This document shows positions 34,168-45,323 of a stretch of DNA of 64,000 bases, piece by piece. Both the position numbers and the translations under genes were made by a program. The notes below the pieces were generated by a model. That model searched no databases. It saw only the letters and a program-made list of their open reading frames with translations, and was not told the origin of the DNA. Source of the DNA: Cavia porcellus (taxonomy: Eukaryota; Chordata; Mammalia; Rodentia; Caviidae); assembly GCF_034190915.1 (NCBI RefSeq), contig NW_026947503.1:20666532-20730531 (forward strand). The letters run 5' to 3'. Position 1 is the first letter of the stretch. Every line of letters starts with the position of its first letter.

Positions 34168-34372
34168 GAGTCAGCATGGTGAGACGTGCCTGTAATCCCC
34201 AGTGTGCTCAAGGCTGAAAGAAGAGGGTGGCGAATTTGAAGCCAGTTTGGGTAATTTAGTCAGAAACTGACTCAAACTAAATAAATAAATAAAGGGGTAG
34301 CTCAGTGGCAGAGGCCTTGTCTAGCATATGTGAAGCCCTGGGTTCAATCTCTACTACCATAAAATAAATTTT
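34168..34372 (+). mobile_element. B1+ID dimeric SINE
   Basis: A B1 half (catggtgagacgtgcctgta, then cagtttgggtaatttag), an A-rich linker of aaat units, and an ID half (ggggtagctcagtggcagag, ctgggttcaatctctac) give the order B1-linker-ID. This matches the B1-dID dimer type. Confidence 0.75.
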
Positions 34373-35159
34373 AAAAAATCACACTTGTTATCTTACCTGG
34401 AGGTCAAAAGTCTAAAGTGGGTCTGCAGAACTTTTATGCTTCTGGAGGTTTTAGAAGAGAACACACTTCCTTGACTTTTACAGCTTCTCGAGACTACATA
34501 TACCCTTGGTTCATGGTCCCTTTCTCTATCTTACAAATACAGTCACATAGGCTGTTGCTCCTCTATGAAGTTTGCTTCCATATGCATTTCTAACTTTGAA
34601 GGTCCTGTGTTCCTTTTTAAAGGGTCTTTTTGATGGCATTGGGCCAGTTGGATTATCCAGGATAACTTCCCATCTCAACATCAACTTTATCACATCTACA
34701 AAGACACTGTCACTGTGTATTTACTAACAGATTCCAGATATTAGGCTATAAATATCTCTGAGGGATCATTATTCACCCTACTACAAAACGTTATGATTAA
34801 TCTATTATTGATATTTATCTACGTGTCTTTCAATGCAGAATCTGTATTTAACTGCACATCTAAGAATGGAATTGTAAAGTTATAGAGTACACATATGTGG
34901 GTTCTGTAAAAAGTTTTCCAATGTAGTATTAAGTAATATTCCTACCATCGTATGGAAGTTCTAGTTGACCTGCATCCTCATCAACACTTATGTTGATATT
35001 TAACCATTGCAAATATATAGAGGCATCTCATTGTGGTTTCAAATTGTACATCTTTGATGACAGTTGAAATTGAGCATATAATTTTTAGTCATTTGGATAG
35101 AGTCTCTTGTAAAGTACCTATTTTAATGTCTTTTACCTATATTTCTGTGGTGTGTATTG

Positions 35160-35530
35160 GGTAGCTTTTCATTGGTGATATAAAATACCTGACAACTTAA
35201 AGGAGGAAGACTTTATTTTGGTTCATGGTGTCAGAGGTTTCAGTTCATGGTTGGCTAGCTCCATGGAAAAAGTCATAAGGCAGAAGGGCATGGTGGAGAA
35301 AAGCTGCTTACCTCATAGCAGCCAGAAGCAGAGTAGGCAAGAGTCAGAGACACAGATATACCCTTCAAAATCATGCCTCCAGTGACCCACCTCCTCCAGC
35401 AGGTACCCACTTCCTATAGCCTATTCGGCTGTGCAATGGGTTGATCCATTGATGACATTTGTGCCTTCGTGATTCATTACCTTCCACAAGTGTGACCTTT
35501 GAACACGGGAGGCTTTTAAAGGTACTTTTT
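35160..35530 (-). mobile_element. MaLR-like LTR, antisense
   Basis: Contains gatataaaatacctgacaac, tcagaggtttcagttcatgg, gtgacccacctcctccagca and gatccattgatgac. Related to copies at 16620, 19165 and 1-245. It splits the old L1. Confidence 0.6.
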
Positions 35531-35844
35531 TGATCCAAACAAAGTAAGTTGTCTTCCTTAATGATCTGTAGAAGTTCTTTATGTGTTTAACATTCAAGCC
35601 CTTGCGAGCAAATTTCTTTTGAATTCTCCCTACTTGTTCAGAGTAGCTGTCTGTCATCTCTCTTTTCTTCCTTTCTCATCTTCTAATAAATCATCTTCTT
35701 CTACTTAAAAAAAAGATTCAAGCCCTTTGTCATTTATATGTGCTACAGTTTCTCTCATTCTGTCATTTCACTTTTTAATGTTATCTTTTGATGCACAGCT
35801 ATTTCTAATTATAATGTTGTGCAATGTCTACAAGCAAATACCAA

Positions 35845-36166
35845 AAAAATTTTTTAAAAAATAGCTTGAACTGAATAAAAGTGCAAACACAGAGTATCAA
35901 AAGTTACAAAGTGGGGCCAAAGTAGTACTTAGAAGAAATTTATAGCATTAAATTCCTATGTTAGAAAAGAAAATATATCTGAGATCACTAATCCAAGCTT
36001 CTATTTAAAAAACTAGAATAAGAATAAATTAAATCAAAAGGAAACAGAAAGATAAAAATATAAAGAGCAAAGCTCAGGGAAATTAGAAATAGGACACAGC
36101 AGAGCCGGGGATATAACTCAGAGTCACAGTGCCTGCCTGGCAAGTGTGAAGTCCTGAGCTTGGTTC

Positions 36167-36212
<46 letters not shown>

Positions 36213-36290
36213 GAAACAACCAAAAAAAAAAAATCAATAGAATTGAAAAATGGTTCAGTGAAATTTAAGGCAATTAAAAACTTTGATATC
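35845..36290 (+). mobile_element. Old L1 ORF2 fragment
   Basis: The run gtacttagaagaaatttata, then gcattaaattcctatgttag and tgagatcactaatcc corresponds to an ORF2 region of old L1 (compare 10560-10740). An ID SINE with a CA tail interrupts it. Confidence 0.55.
36103..36209 (+). mobile_element. ID-type SINE with (CA)n tail
   Basis: The body agccggggatataactcaga continues to gcttggttccagcacac and grades into about 20 ca units (36168-36209), apparently in place of the usual A tail. Confidence 0.75.
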
Positions 36291-36524
36291 AACATTTTGC
36301 TGGTTTCACAAAACGTGCTGAGAAGTAATTCTTTTTTTTTTCTTTATTCTTTGGAAGAGCTTCTTTAAAGGTTGGAACAATTTGCCAGGGAAGCCATCTG
36401 AAGTTGTTTATATTTGGTTACAGCATTTTTAATTTATAGATTTAATTTCTTTATCAAATATAAGTATTTTTGAATTTTAAAATTCTTTTGTCAGTTTTTA
36501 TGTCACATATATTTTATTTTTTAA

Positions 36525-36608
36525 ATTTTTTTGGTACTGGAGATTGAACTCATGACCTTGTGCTCACCAGGCAGGCGCTTATGCTGTTGAGCTAAATCCC
36601 CACCCCTA
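36525..36608 (-). mobile_element. ID-type SINE, antisense
   Basis: A T run, ggtactggagattgaactca and caggcaggcgcttatgctgt, then gagctaaatccccac. Flanked by tatgtca on both sides (about 36499 and 36606), a possible short TSD. Confidence 0.75.
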
Positions 36609-36779
36609 TGTCATATATACTTTAAAGCGATTTGACCAACTTCATTAAAATTTAAATATGTATGAGCACATAGTTTTTTATGATCTCATTATTTTTTAAA
36701 ATGTAGATTCAGTAATGATGCACTTCAGTTTATTTCTTACATCATTTGTACCTTTTCTTTATTAACTTGTCTTTTTGGT

Positions 36780-37566
36780 ATTATTGGCTTTTTTCTTTTA
36801 TTTTTTATTTGCCTCTCTATATACTTATTGTAAGGAAAATAAAACCCAACAATACAAAATAGAACGAAGCCAATCAAAATAAAGCAGTGAAAGTGGTACA
36901 GAACTTCAAAACAGGGCAATAGGTCACTGAGAATGGCTATCATATCTCTCTGTCTTCACAATAGTTGTCCATTCCCTTAGACATAGTTAAATCAAATAAA
37001 ACAAAACAGAATAAAACCAACCAAAACAGAGCACTGAATAAAACAAAACAATAAATTAAAACAAAACAAAACAGTGAAAGTAATATTGGATTTCAAAAAC
37101 AAGACGGAAGGAAATCCCCCATCTTTGCTATATTGCATACCGTCATCCTCCCAATAGATGCTCAGACTACAGGCCTTAATCCTGCAAAGTCAATCAAAGA
37201 ATACAAACATTTAGATATTTTTGTACCTTGGTTGCTATCAACCCAGCCAGTTGCTCATTGGGGGTGGGGGGCGCGAAGGCAGGGACCATGTCTTGATTCT
37301 CAGCCAGAACGCTAGTCAGCTTACAGGAAAAGCGGGCTAGCTCCTCTCTTCCTGAGCCCTGCATAGTCTGTGGGGCTCATGGGAAAGGCGATATGGCTTC
37401 TCTCTTCTGGAAACCAACCTGGTTTGCACAGATTACAGCAAGATCTAACTAGTTTCTTGATGTGCTCCCCCTCGGCCCAGCATGGCCTCTGCTGACTCAC
37501 AGGAAAAGCGAACTGGCTTCTGTCTTCCTGTGATGCCTCACAAGGTCTGCCATTGTTGGCTTTTTT
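36780..37566 (-). mobile_element. 757-bp ORF-less L1-related element with TSD
   Basis: The insertion spans 36795-37551 between attattggctttttt (36780-36794) and attgttggctttttt (37552-37566), 14 of 15 identical. On the minus strand it starts with about four degenerate 60-bp units (37310-37551), then has two or three 3' UTR-type modules (agaacttcaaaacaggg, gatttcaaaaacaagacg) like those in the L1 and HAL1-like 3' UTRs here, and ends in an A-rich tail with aataaa. It has no ORF1 or ORF2. It could be a deletion derivative or a distinct short non-autonomous family. Confidence 0.6.
37310..37551 (-). repeat. Degenerate 60-bp tandem units
   Basis: A motif like acaggaaaagcg..ctggct followed by tctcttcctg appears at about 37322, 37378 and 37498, with a poorer copy near 37434. 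Spacing is about 56-64 bases. It forms the minus-strand 5' end of the short element. Confidence 0.6.
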
Positions 37567-38035
37567 CAGCTGGGGGTTTATTTTCTATCCTATTTTTTAC
37601 TTTTTTATTCCCTCTTAAAATGTTAAGAGTTTTTAAAATTATTTTATACTTTAGATGGATTTTTGGATTATGGTTTCAACTTTTTTTCTTTTCTTAATAT
37701 TTAAATGTTTAGGCTGAAAATTTCCTTCAAAACCTAGTTTTAATTGCATCCCACAAGTTTTGAAGTAGAGAAACTTAATTATGACTTATTAAAAACATTT
37801 TCTAATTTCTATTGTGATTTTTTAGGCATTATAAGTATATTGCACAATTTCCAAACATATTCAGATTTTTCTCCTCAAATTTTATTATTTATTTGTAGTT
37901 AGATTTCACTCTTGTAGGAGAAAATATTCTAATCTTGGCCTTGCAAATTCTCAGTACTTTTGTAGCTACTAAAATTTTGTCTTAATAAAGATTTTTTTTT
38001 ATATCTAGTCCAGCTTTCTAATTGTTTTCAGAAAC

Positions 38036-38832
38036 AAGTCTGGAGTAAGGTAACCTATTCAGCTACTGTCACAAGCGTAACTACCACCAGTGGATAATTT
38101 AGTTAATTGTGGTTCCACCATAACCCACAGATCAATAGTATCTCATATTCCATTAATAAAGAGCAAAATAAAAGCCATCATTGCATTCATGGTCAGCTCA
38201 GCAACTCAACTGCATGATTTCATCTCATAGTGTACAAAGCCTGTGTTTCCTCTGTTGGTAACATGCCATTTATTATATCTGTTATTGCTTTCAATGTCCT
38301 GCTTGACATGTTCCACATTTCTTATTGAATGCACTCCTGGACCTATCGTGGTCCCCTTGTTACACTTTTTCAATAGGCTCCTCTCTCTTCTTTACGAATA
38401 GCAAGTACATGCTGTGCTCCTTAGGGAATTCTTGGCCTCTCCTGATTTCTCTTTGAAATACACCTCCCCCCCATTCATTATGTTTACCTCTTGTGTAAGA
38501 AAATAAATACCTAACAACTAAAGTTAAAAAAAGAGGCCACCTGTCTGTCATTAACATTTCCTCAAACACCAGCAGTGGCACATGTCACATTTTTGGAAAC
38601 TCTGAGCGAGTGTGAGAAGCAGGAGCTTCAGTTCCCTGATGGAAATGGGGATGGGGTGGGGGAGGGGTGCTATTAAAGGATTTCCAGTGATTTCTTGCTA
38701 TCGAAAGGACTGACATGTCTGATAGAGAAAACATCACATAACCCTTTACATTTTGAGACTACCCTTCCAGTTTTAAAAATCTCAAAAATAGCATACAATT
38801 CTAGAGACATTTATTTTATTCAGATATGATTT
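38036..38832. other. Unique intergenic sequence
   Basis: No feature recognised. Confidence 0.45.
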
Positions 38833-38986
38833 TCAGAATAGCATAGGCTGTATAATCCTTATCAAAGCAGGCCACTGCAGGCTTCTCCGAACGGTAGTGC
38901 TCTTAGCTCGAGGTGGAATAATTGTCATATTCACATCAACGGTTTTCATGGCATTGCTTCTGCCTGAGTGGATCCTGTGGAGAAGG
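38830..38986 (-). other. Weak candidate 3' terminal exon
   Basis: On the minus strand a good acceptor-like tract, ggccttctccacag, ends at about 38975. An open frame follows, starting IHSGRSNAMKTV and ending IIQPMLF at a stop (38833-38835), and aataaa-type signals follow within about 25 bases. CpGs are locally more frequent than in neighbouring DNA. I recognise no protein family. The open frame upstream of the acceptor is short. It may be chance. Confidence 0.15.
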
Positions 38987-39066
38987 CCGCGCATAGTAAT
39001 TACTGGATTCCCCAGGGCAACAAAGACAAAGACAGAAAACCCTCTTTTGATGAGAATGGAGTCCAT

Positions 39067-40435
39067 AAAATGTTTTTAGTATGATGGATTGTGCTTTTTT
39101 CTTAGATTTATTGTGAAGATTTATATGCCAACCGTCACAGGCTAAGTAAAATCTTTTGTAACTGCCAACCTCGTCAAGAAAAGACAACTGCACCAAATCC
39201 CTGTATCCCCCATTCCAAGACCTGCCCCTCCACTGCAGCTGAAGGCCACGTCCTCTTCATCTTTTCCTCAGTGGAGGTGAACACCAGCTGGTCACCAATG
39301 CTGTAGCATGATCGCCAAGGTACCGAAGGCCGCAATTCCTGACCTGCAACTCAGCTTTTTCCTCCAACAATTCCTCTTTAACCCTAACTCACTGACCCTA
39401 AGTGTCAGGTTAACCCTAACTCATCTAGAATGTTCTCTAGATTTGTCTCAGCTCTAAAGAAGACAGAACTGAATACAGCACTGTGTGCACCGGTGAGACA
39501 AAGCAAGGAGCCATTTCGGGTTAACATTGCACACACTGCTGAAAACCAGGGCTGCTTTGCCTTGTCTCCAGGAGTGCCTCATTACCAAGAGGAAAACACA
39601 GCTCCTGCTGTGATGAGATGACGGCCTCAGTGTGGCCAACCCCATGATGTCACACCCAGGGGAGGAAAATGAATATCCCAGGATCTGACGCCAGCTCCCC
39701 AGGGAGATGAAGCCAGCCAGCCAAGCCTGTTGTAAACAAACTGAGGTAAGCATGAATGGAGCCTATTGTTCAATAATCTAAGTCCTGAAATGAAGTATCA
39801 TATCCATCTTTGGGGTCCACTAAATACCTACAGTATTGTCTTACACATCACGAGCAGTAAGGAAGCTTACCAATTCGTAACCAAAGGAAAATTCCTTAGC
39901 CTCTTTCACTTTGTGAATTTGAAACCATCTGTTAGACAGAGAGGAGGTGTTTTATCTAAGTTCTGCCCTCAGGTCTCAACTTCTGCTCTGTCTTCAAGGA
40001 GTGTCCACCTTCCCTGCTGGATCTGTGAACCAACTGAAAACCAAAGCAAAGATGGCAGGTGGAGGCCGCCACAGTATCACCTTGTTACTCTGACACTGAA
40101 GATGTAGCTTACATTTATCTGTGAGCAAATAATGCTACTAATAGTAACCTCTTTCCCAGCCTGGATCAGGTGACTTTGCCCCAGAGCACCCCTCCAATCA
40201 TGCAGAGTGACTCCAAAGAGGAGACCAGGGGGCCATGGACCAATCAGACTGATCAGCTCGCTCTCTATTTTCTCCCAGTCAAATCACTTGATCTTTGAGC
40301 AAAAGGAATGATCAGCCAGGATGTGGCATAGGTGGAGGAGGGTCCTCCCCTCCTGAAGCCTGACCTCCCTTACTTCAAGCCAGTCTTTCACCATTCTACA
40401 TGCAACCACCCTTGGAAAAACTCATCTTTCTCAGA
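39067..40435. other. Unique intergenic sequence
   Basis: Short frames on both strands (for example 39454-39753 minus and 39766-40107 plus) have no recognisable motif. A tandem taaccctaact-like pair near 39379-39419 looks like a chance telomere-like echo. Confidence 0.45.
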
Positions 40436-40790
40436 CGTATAATAAAGTGTGTGTTTATATGTACCTGTGCACACATGTGTACAAATGAGCATATATGTGA
40501 ACAAATAAACGAGCATGTATTTATGTATGTACACCTGAGTTTGTATGTGTTCAGATGAATATGTATATGTGAATATGTATAGATTCGTCTGTGGTGCAAG
40601 TGTGTGTACATGTACATATGCATGAACTGTAGGGTTTTTGTTGTGTTAATGTACACAGGTACATGAATGTGTACATGTGTGTAGGAGTAGGTATTCATAC
40701 ATGTGTATGTGCACACGTGTATGAGTCAGCATGTATATAAATAGGTACACCACTAGCACAAATATGTGTGCAGGTATGTATCAATATTTG
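40436..40790 (+). repeat. Degenerate TGTA/TGTG-rich tract
   Basis: About 350 bases of alternating purine-pyrimidine, tgta- and catg-rich sequence, a decayed (TG)n-like array. It opens a long minus-strand frame (40396-40716) that is an artefact of composition. Confidence 0.75.
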
Positions 40791-41471
40791 GAACCTGGCT
40801 TTTAAGTGTATAAATAGACCCATTTCAACAAACATTCTTGAGTGCCTATAATTTTCAATTACTGTAGTGACTCACACTGAGACTTTTCTTGAGTTAGAGT
40901 GACACAGTCATTAGTGACAAAAGGTTCCAGGTGGAAGAGGGATTTTTTTTCAGAAATGAAGTGTTCTCTGGAAGGTGAAGCATGGTGACAAAAAAAACAG
41001 TCATTCTTTGATCCTTTGCCATGAAGAGAACACGATTCCCCAGGGTCAGCATCTCTGAGAGGTTAAAAGCTGAGAGACCGTAAGGACAGACATACTGGTT
41101 TAGACGAAGTTCATCTTCCTTGCACATCATCTTCTCCCTCTGTATCTCAGCTCACGACATCATTATGTAAAATGTGATCAGATCTGGAAAATCTCTTCCT
41201 TACCCTACTAGAAAACCAAGTGTATCTGCAAAACATGTCACTGCTTTGCTCCCTCTCCTCTGTCAGCTAATTCAGGTCTTCACTCTGTCTCACCCAGAGC
41301 GATGCAATGATGTCTTCGTGGGAAACCCCCAGCCACAACTCTGCCATTCCCCTCCTCCATTCTAATCAAGGACTTTCCTCTGCCCTGAGAAGGGAAGGTT
41401 GTGTTTTGCAGTAGAAAAGCCAGAGCTCTCCATTCCCTTTGATAATGGGACTCTTCAGCGGGAGACTGTGG
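40791..41471. other. Unique intergenic sequence
   Basis: No feature recognised. Confidence 0.45.
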
Positions 41472-41569
41472 CAGCAGCATTTTACATAGGATCGAACTCA
41501 TGACTGCCTGCTTGCAAGGCAGGCGCTTATGCCGCTAGCTAAATCCCCAGCCCCTACAGCAGCATTTTA
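41472..41569 (-). mobile_element. ID-type SINE, antisense, 13-bp TSD
   Basis: The antisense body (aggatcgaactcatgactgc, cttgcaaggcaggcgcttat, gctaaatccccagcccc) has almost no T tail. It lies between perfect copies of cagcagcatttta (41472-41484 and 41557-41569). The perfect TSD suggests a young copy. Confidence 0.9.
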
Positions 41570-42769
41570 AACAAAGGTGAGATCCCTCTTGCTCCAGCAG
41601 TCTACCCAAACCACAGCCAGGCACATTCTGGACATCAGCATGTCCACTGTGGCTGAACTGACAGAATGATGGAGGAATCAGCCATATCTTTCAAGTCAAG
41701 AAAGATTTGTGGATCCAAGGAAGAGTCCAGTTCCAAGAGAGGACGGGCTGCAGGGTGGCTCCAGACAGCAGACGAGGCTCTCCAGGAGCATCAGGGATGG
41801 AGAAGTAGAAGCCTCAGTGTGCCAAAGTAGCGGGAAAGGTCTTAGTTTGTAGAATCCTGCAGAACCAAGGTCTAAGAACAATAAAATTGGAAAGGCAAAT
41901 AAAACAGCAACCAAAGTACATTCTGAAAATGAAGAATTATTAGTCAGAAATATGTCAGCTAGAAACCAGTAGCTAATGCATTCCCAAGGAAATGAAAGAG
42001 GCTAAAAAAATATCGCATGTCAAATGAAACAGATGGTTAGGGGCTGTCTGTGTCTCTAAAGGGTATGTTTCAGTCTAGGGAAGAGTTGCAAGCGGTGGGG
42101 TTCCTTGCCTGAAAGGGGAGGGTGATTGTTAACTAAATGATAAGCTATGAGAAGGCATATAATACAGCTATGATATCTTGATCAGAGGTAATCAATAGGT
42201 ATTGGTTGATTGCTTACTTCAGTCTTTTAATTATATTCTTGTAGTGGCTTTGATTTTTCTGGTTTCTTTCTCTCTTTCTTCCCTGGCAGCTGTACTTTTC
42301 TCAGCAGACAAGAGATGTTCTTATATCAGCATCATTGCTGAGAAGGGCATCAGAGCATCTTTCTGTCAGGCTGAGTGAGCTCACTCATCCAGATTAATTC
42401 CCTTAGATGTTCAGCGTAATTTCTGGTAGTCACCTTTTGGTCTGAATAAAAAGCAGATAACTCATTTTATCTAGGAGCCTTTTTCTCTTCTTGAGAAACC
42501 AACCTTCTCATCCATTCCAATTTTCATGACTATTCAAGAAACTGCTAGAAGAAATGTGGACTTTGGAAAGACATGTTACGTCTGGTTTTGCTTCTATCAC
42601 ATGAGTGCCCAGCATCCTTGCAATTTTTGATTTGGTTATGCAGGAATTACAGAAAAGAAGTGATTACTGTGCTCTCTAAGCCTCTCACTGGTTTTAAGGA
42701 GGTGGCTGATTCCCACTTTTATTTATAGAGCCTTTAAGAATGATCTCCAGGGGCCAAAAGTCCAAGAAG
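41570..42769. other. Unique intergenic sequence
   Basis: No supported gene or repeat. Confidence 0.45.
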
Positions 42770-42910
42770 ATATGCAGAATCTCAGAGCTAGGGAGAACAT
42801 TTGAGGTTATCTAAGCCCTTCCTCTGTTGGCTGAGTAACTTGAGACCCAGAGCAGCATGGCTTGACTAAGATTCTCCAAACAGGAAGCTGGTGCTGCCCT
42901 GACTCTACTG
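42770..42910 (+). mobile_element. Possible ancient SINE/LINE fossil
   Basis: The order gagctagggagaacatttga, ggttatctaagcccttcctc and aacttgagacccagagcagc recalls the 'cagag..ggaacctcagaggtcatctagtcc..gaggcccagag' signature of an ancient mammalian repeat. Family uncertain. Confidence 0.35.
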
Positions 42911-44472
42911 TGCCACGTCTTCTCCTTGGCGGAGATACCATAGTGGATCCAGATCCTGAAAATGAGTACAAAAAATGACAGGATTGAAATATTATGAAAA
43001 GAAATTTTAAAAAAAGAGATGCAAAACTAAGGGGAAAATCTTAAACAAAACTACATATGATATTTGCTCCTTAGACCAGGTAATCATTCTGCTAAACACA
43101 TTTATATATCCATGAGGCAAAGCACTCTCAGACTGTCTAAACATGTATTTTTAATAGGTTCATTATATTCTTTTACACCTGCAAAGATGACAAGCAGTTA
43201 TCCTTTTCCGATAACCCCAGCACCCAACATTATAAAAATTCAGGTATGTAAGTTTAGCCCTCATTTTGCTCGGTTTTTATTTCCTAGAACAAAGGAAAAT
43301 TACAGGCATTGTGCTGACAGTGAAGGGCAAGCCTTGTTCCCCTCTGGTTTCTGGTTGCTAGGGTATAAGACCACGTGGGCTATAAAACTCTCTCCCATCT
43401 GGATGGTTTTTGAAACTTCTCTGGGACCCAGTTTTTACAGTTGAGCAATTAATTCTAACACTTGGGAGCTGCTGAAATAAAGGAGATTTCAGAGAGGATA
43501 GTTCATGACCTTTTTTGCCTTTGTGTGTTGTTCTGAGAACCGACCTCCTGCATTTACTGGGAGAGAAATATCTATTAAAATCTCTTGGGTGAATACTTCA
43601 ACCAACTGATTTCATTTTGAAACTAATCATTTGGTGCATTTTCAAAGGCATGATAAATGATGTAATCTCAAATATTAATATGACCAGATAACAAGCTTTT
43701 TAGTCAGATTCAGAGTTTCATTACAACATCTGAAAAATTCTGTTAGTCCACATCTACAACATTTGAAGTGTTGTAAAATACAAGTGGAGAGAAACAATGT
43801 TATTTGATATAGTTAAATAAATATTACCAAAAATATAAAATACTTGCCATTAGCTTAAACGAAAACATTTTTTGAAATGACTTGAAATTATAGATAAAAA
43901 TAAACAACTCTAATAAAGTATATATAAAACTACAAATAAACAATACCTATCTACTTAGGTAGTTTATGAATAGCTCAAATGAGTTCAGAAAAGGTATGAA
44001 TGATTCTTATTCTCTAAGTCAATATAATTTTCACCAAAATGTCATGGTGACTTTAAATGAGAAAAAGTAATTATAAAATTTATAAAGGAGAGTACTAGTG
44101 AACATATAGTAAAGGGAATCATGCAGAAAAAAAAAACCCAAAACATGACGTGGGACACGCATGGGAGGACTGTATCTAGTGAATTTGTAGCTTCTCCCAT
44201 TTGACGTGGGGCCTTTTTTCCCACTCCTTAAGGCTAAACCTAGCTTGCTTTGGAGTGCTGGGCATTAGCAAAGGTGAGCACACATCCACAGGGCCTGCCT
44301 TTTCTTGATGGGGAAACATTCTAAACCCTTTTGAAGCATTCTTTCCAGAGCATAAGAGGCCGAGACCAAGGGAACAAGAGGTCTGGCCACTGCAGCTGAG
44401 TTCTCCACCAGATAAGTGAGGCCATTCAACACTATCTAGCCCCTGCCAATCAGGCTCAGTCCACAAGAAGCA
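42911..44472. other. Unique AT-rich intergenic sequence
   Basis: A 126-codon frame (43064-43444) has no recognisable motif. No repeat recognised. Confidence 0.45.
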
Positions 44473-44517
44473 CCAGTATTTATACATGTGAGTTTGATTT
44501 ATTTTCCTTATGAGTAT

Positions 44518-45323
44518 GGTCTTGTTATAGATTAAGAACTGGTGGTCAACTTAACGCCAGCTGGATTATATCAGCATGACACTGAGCGAAGATGCTCCAC
44601 CTGAGGAAAGTTGCCAGGATAAATAGGTGGAGAAGGAGAAGGAGGTTGTTAAGACACTGAGGCATTAATGTATTGTTGCATTGAGGCATTGTAGGTTCTC
44701 CCACAAGTTGCTGTTTGAGCTGCTGGTTCTCCTGGAGACACTCTGGTCCTCACGTCGAGCATTGTTTCCTGGCTCCGGAGGGGAAGATGTGTGCCGCTTG
44801 GTCTCCAGGATGAACTTGTCATGCTGCTTCTGGGCATGTGCCTGACTCGTCTTGTCATAGGTGGAGCTCAGGGCCTTCATGTCGCTGAGGAGGGCTGTGG
44901 TGCCTTTTAGGACAGGCCTAGTATTTGTTGTGAGTGTGACTTCTCGGCTCCAGTATAGAACCCTCATCCCACCAGCACAGATCTTTCACTCTGCTGGCAT
45001 GGACTTTCTGGCTTCCATCACTGACCTTTGGGCCTTCTTGGCAGGGATCCATAAAAGAGACTGGCGTGAGTCCTTCTTGGGTGCTTTGGACCTCCAGTTG
45101 GACTCTTGGGAGGCATTGTCATGAGCTCTGGGTTTTTATCTGGACTCAAGTAGAACATTGCTATGGGATTTAGGTCCTTGACTAAATATTCTATATCTTT
45201 GGTGCTGTGGATAGATTTCCTGCATTTTTCAGTGTTAACTCGTGTTGACCATTATAAAAATAATATAAACTCTACGTCCTGTTTCTAATTGTTCTCTGCA
45301 CAACCCCTGACTACAACAGGTCT
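44518..45323 (-). mobile_element. 796-bp LTR-like insertion in L1-A, 5-bp TSD
   Basis: The L1 reading gagtatggtctcaagctgcg is split. The insertion 44523-45318 starts tgttatag and ends ctacaaca, near-inverted TG...CA ends, and ggtct is duplicated on both sides (44518-44522 and 45319-45323). TG...CA with 5-bp TSD is the signature of an LTR of the ERVL/MaLR class. The minus-strand start tgttgtagtcaggggttgtg, then cagagaacaattagaaacag, is ERVL-LTR-like. The middle (44649-45125) contains gene-like sequence. Confidence 0.65.
44649..45125 (-). pseudogene. Gene-like sequence inside the LTR-like insertion
   Basis: Successive minus-strand frames look protein-like: one contains PKKDSRQSLLWIPAKKAQ, another KALSSTYDKTSQAHAQKQH followed by DKFILETKRH, and a third ENQQLKQQL. 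Moving between them needs frameshifts, and a stop follows MPAE in the first. The composition (charged, Gln/Lys-rich, ENQQLKQQL) suggests a broken coiled-coil protein copy. I do not recognise the parent gene. No intron, A tail or TSD of its own is visible. It could instead be ordinary LTR sequence with chance frames. Confidence 0.35.

Larger units (their letters stand above)
34011..34798 (-). mobile_element. MLT1-like LTR, antisense, with nested SINEs
   Basis: Starts tttcttactgctgctgtaac followed by aaacaagcccaaaattaatg, and resumes after the SINEs with acctggaggtcaaaagtcta and cttctggaggttttagaaga. This is the reverse of the MLT1-type 3' end (compare 13724-14045). Confidence 0.55.
33800..35835 (-). 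mobile_element. Old antisense L1, broken up by nested insertions
   Basis: Antisense L1 blocks at about 33815-34010 (tctttgcaattgctatatag, accacaatttatgtaat), 34800-35160 (gcatctcattgtggtttcaa, attgagcatataatttttag) and 35530-35835 (gatctgtagaagttctttat, ttttgatgcacagctatttc) follow one element's order. An MLT1-like LTR, two SINEs and a MaLR LTR separate them. Confidence 0.6.
36300..38035 (-). mobile_element. Old antisense L1 with nested short element
   Basis: Antisense L1 blocks lie at 36330-36520 (attctttggaagagcttctt) and 37565-38030 (tttaattgcatcccacaagt). An ID SINE (36525-36608) and the 757-bp insertion at 36795-37551 separate them. Confidence 0.55.

Noticed and set aside
35988..36295. 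Val/Cys-repeat minus-strand ORFs
   Set aside because: Artefact of the (CA)n tail of an ID SINE.
39379..39419. Telomere-like taaccctaact repeats
   Set aside because: Only two or three imperfect units; not an interstitial telomere array.
40396..40716. 106-codon His/Tyr/Thr-rich minus-strand ORF
   Set aside because: Follows a degenerate TGTA-rich tract; composition, not coding.
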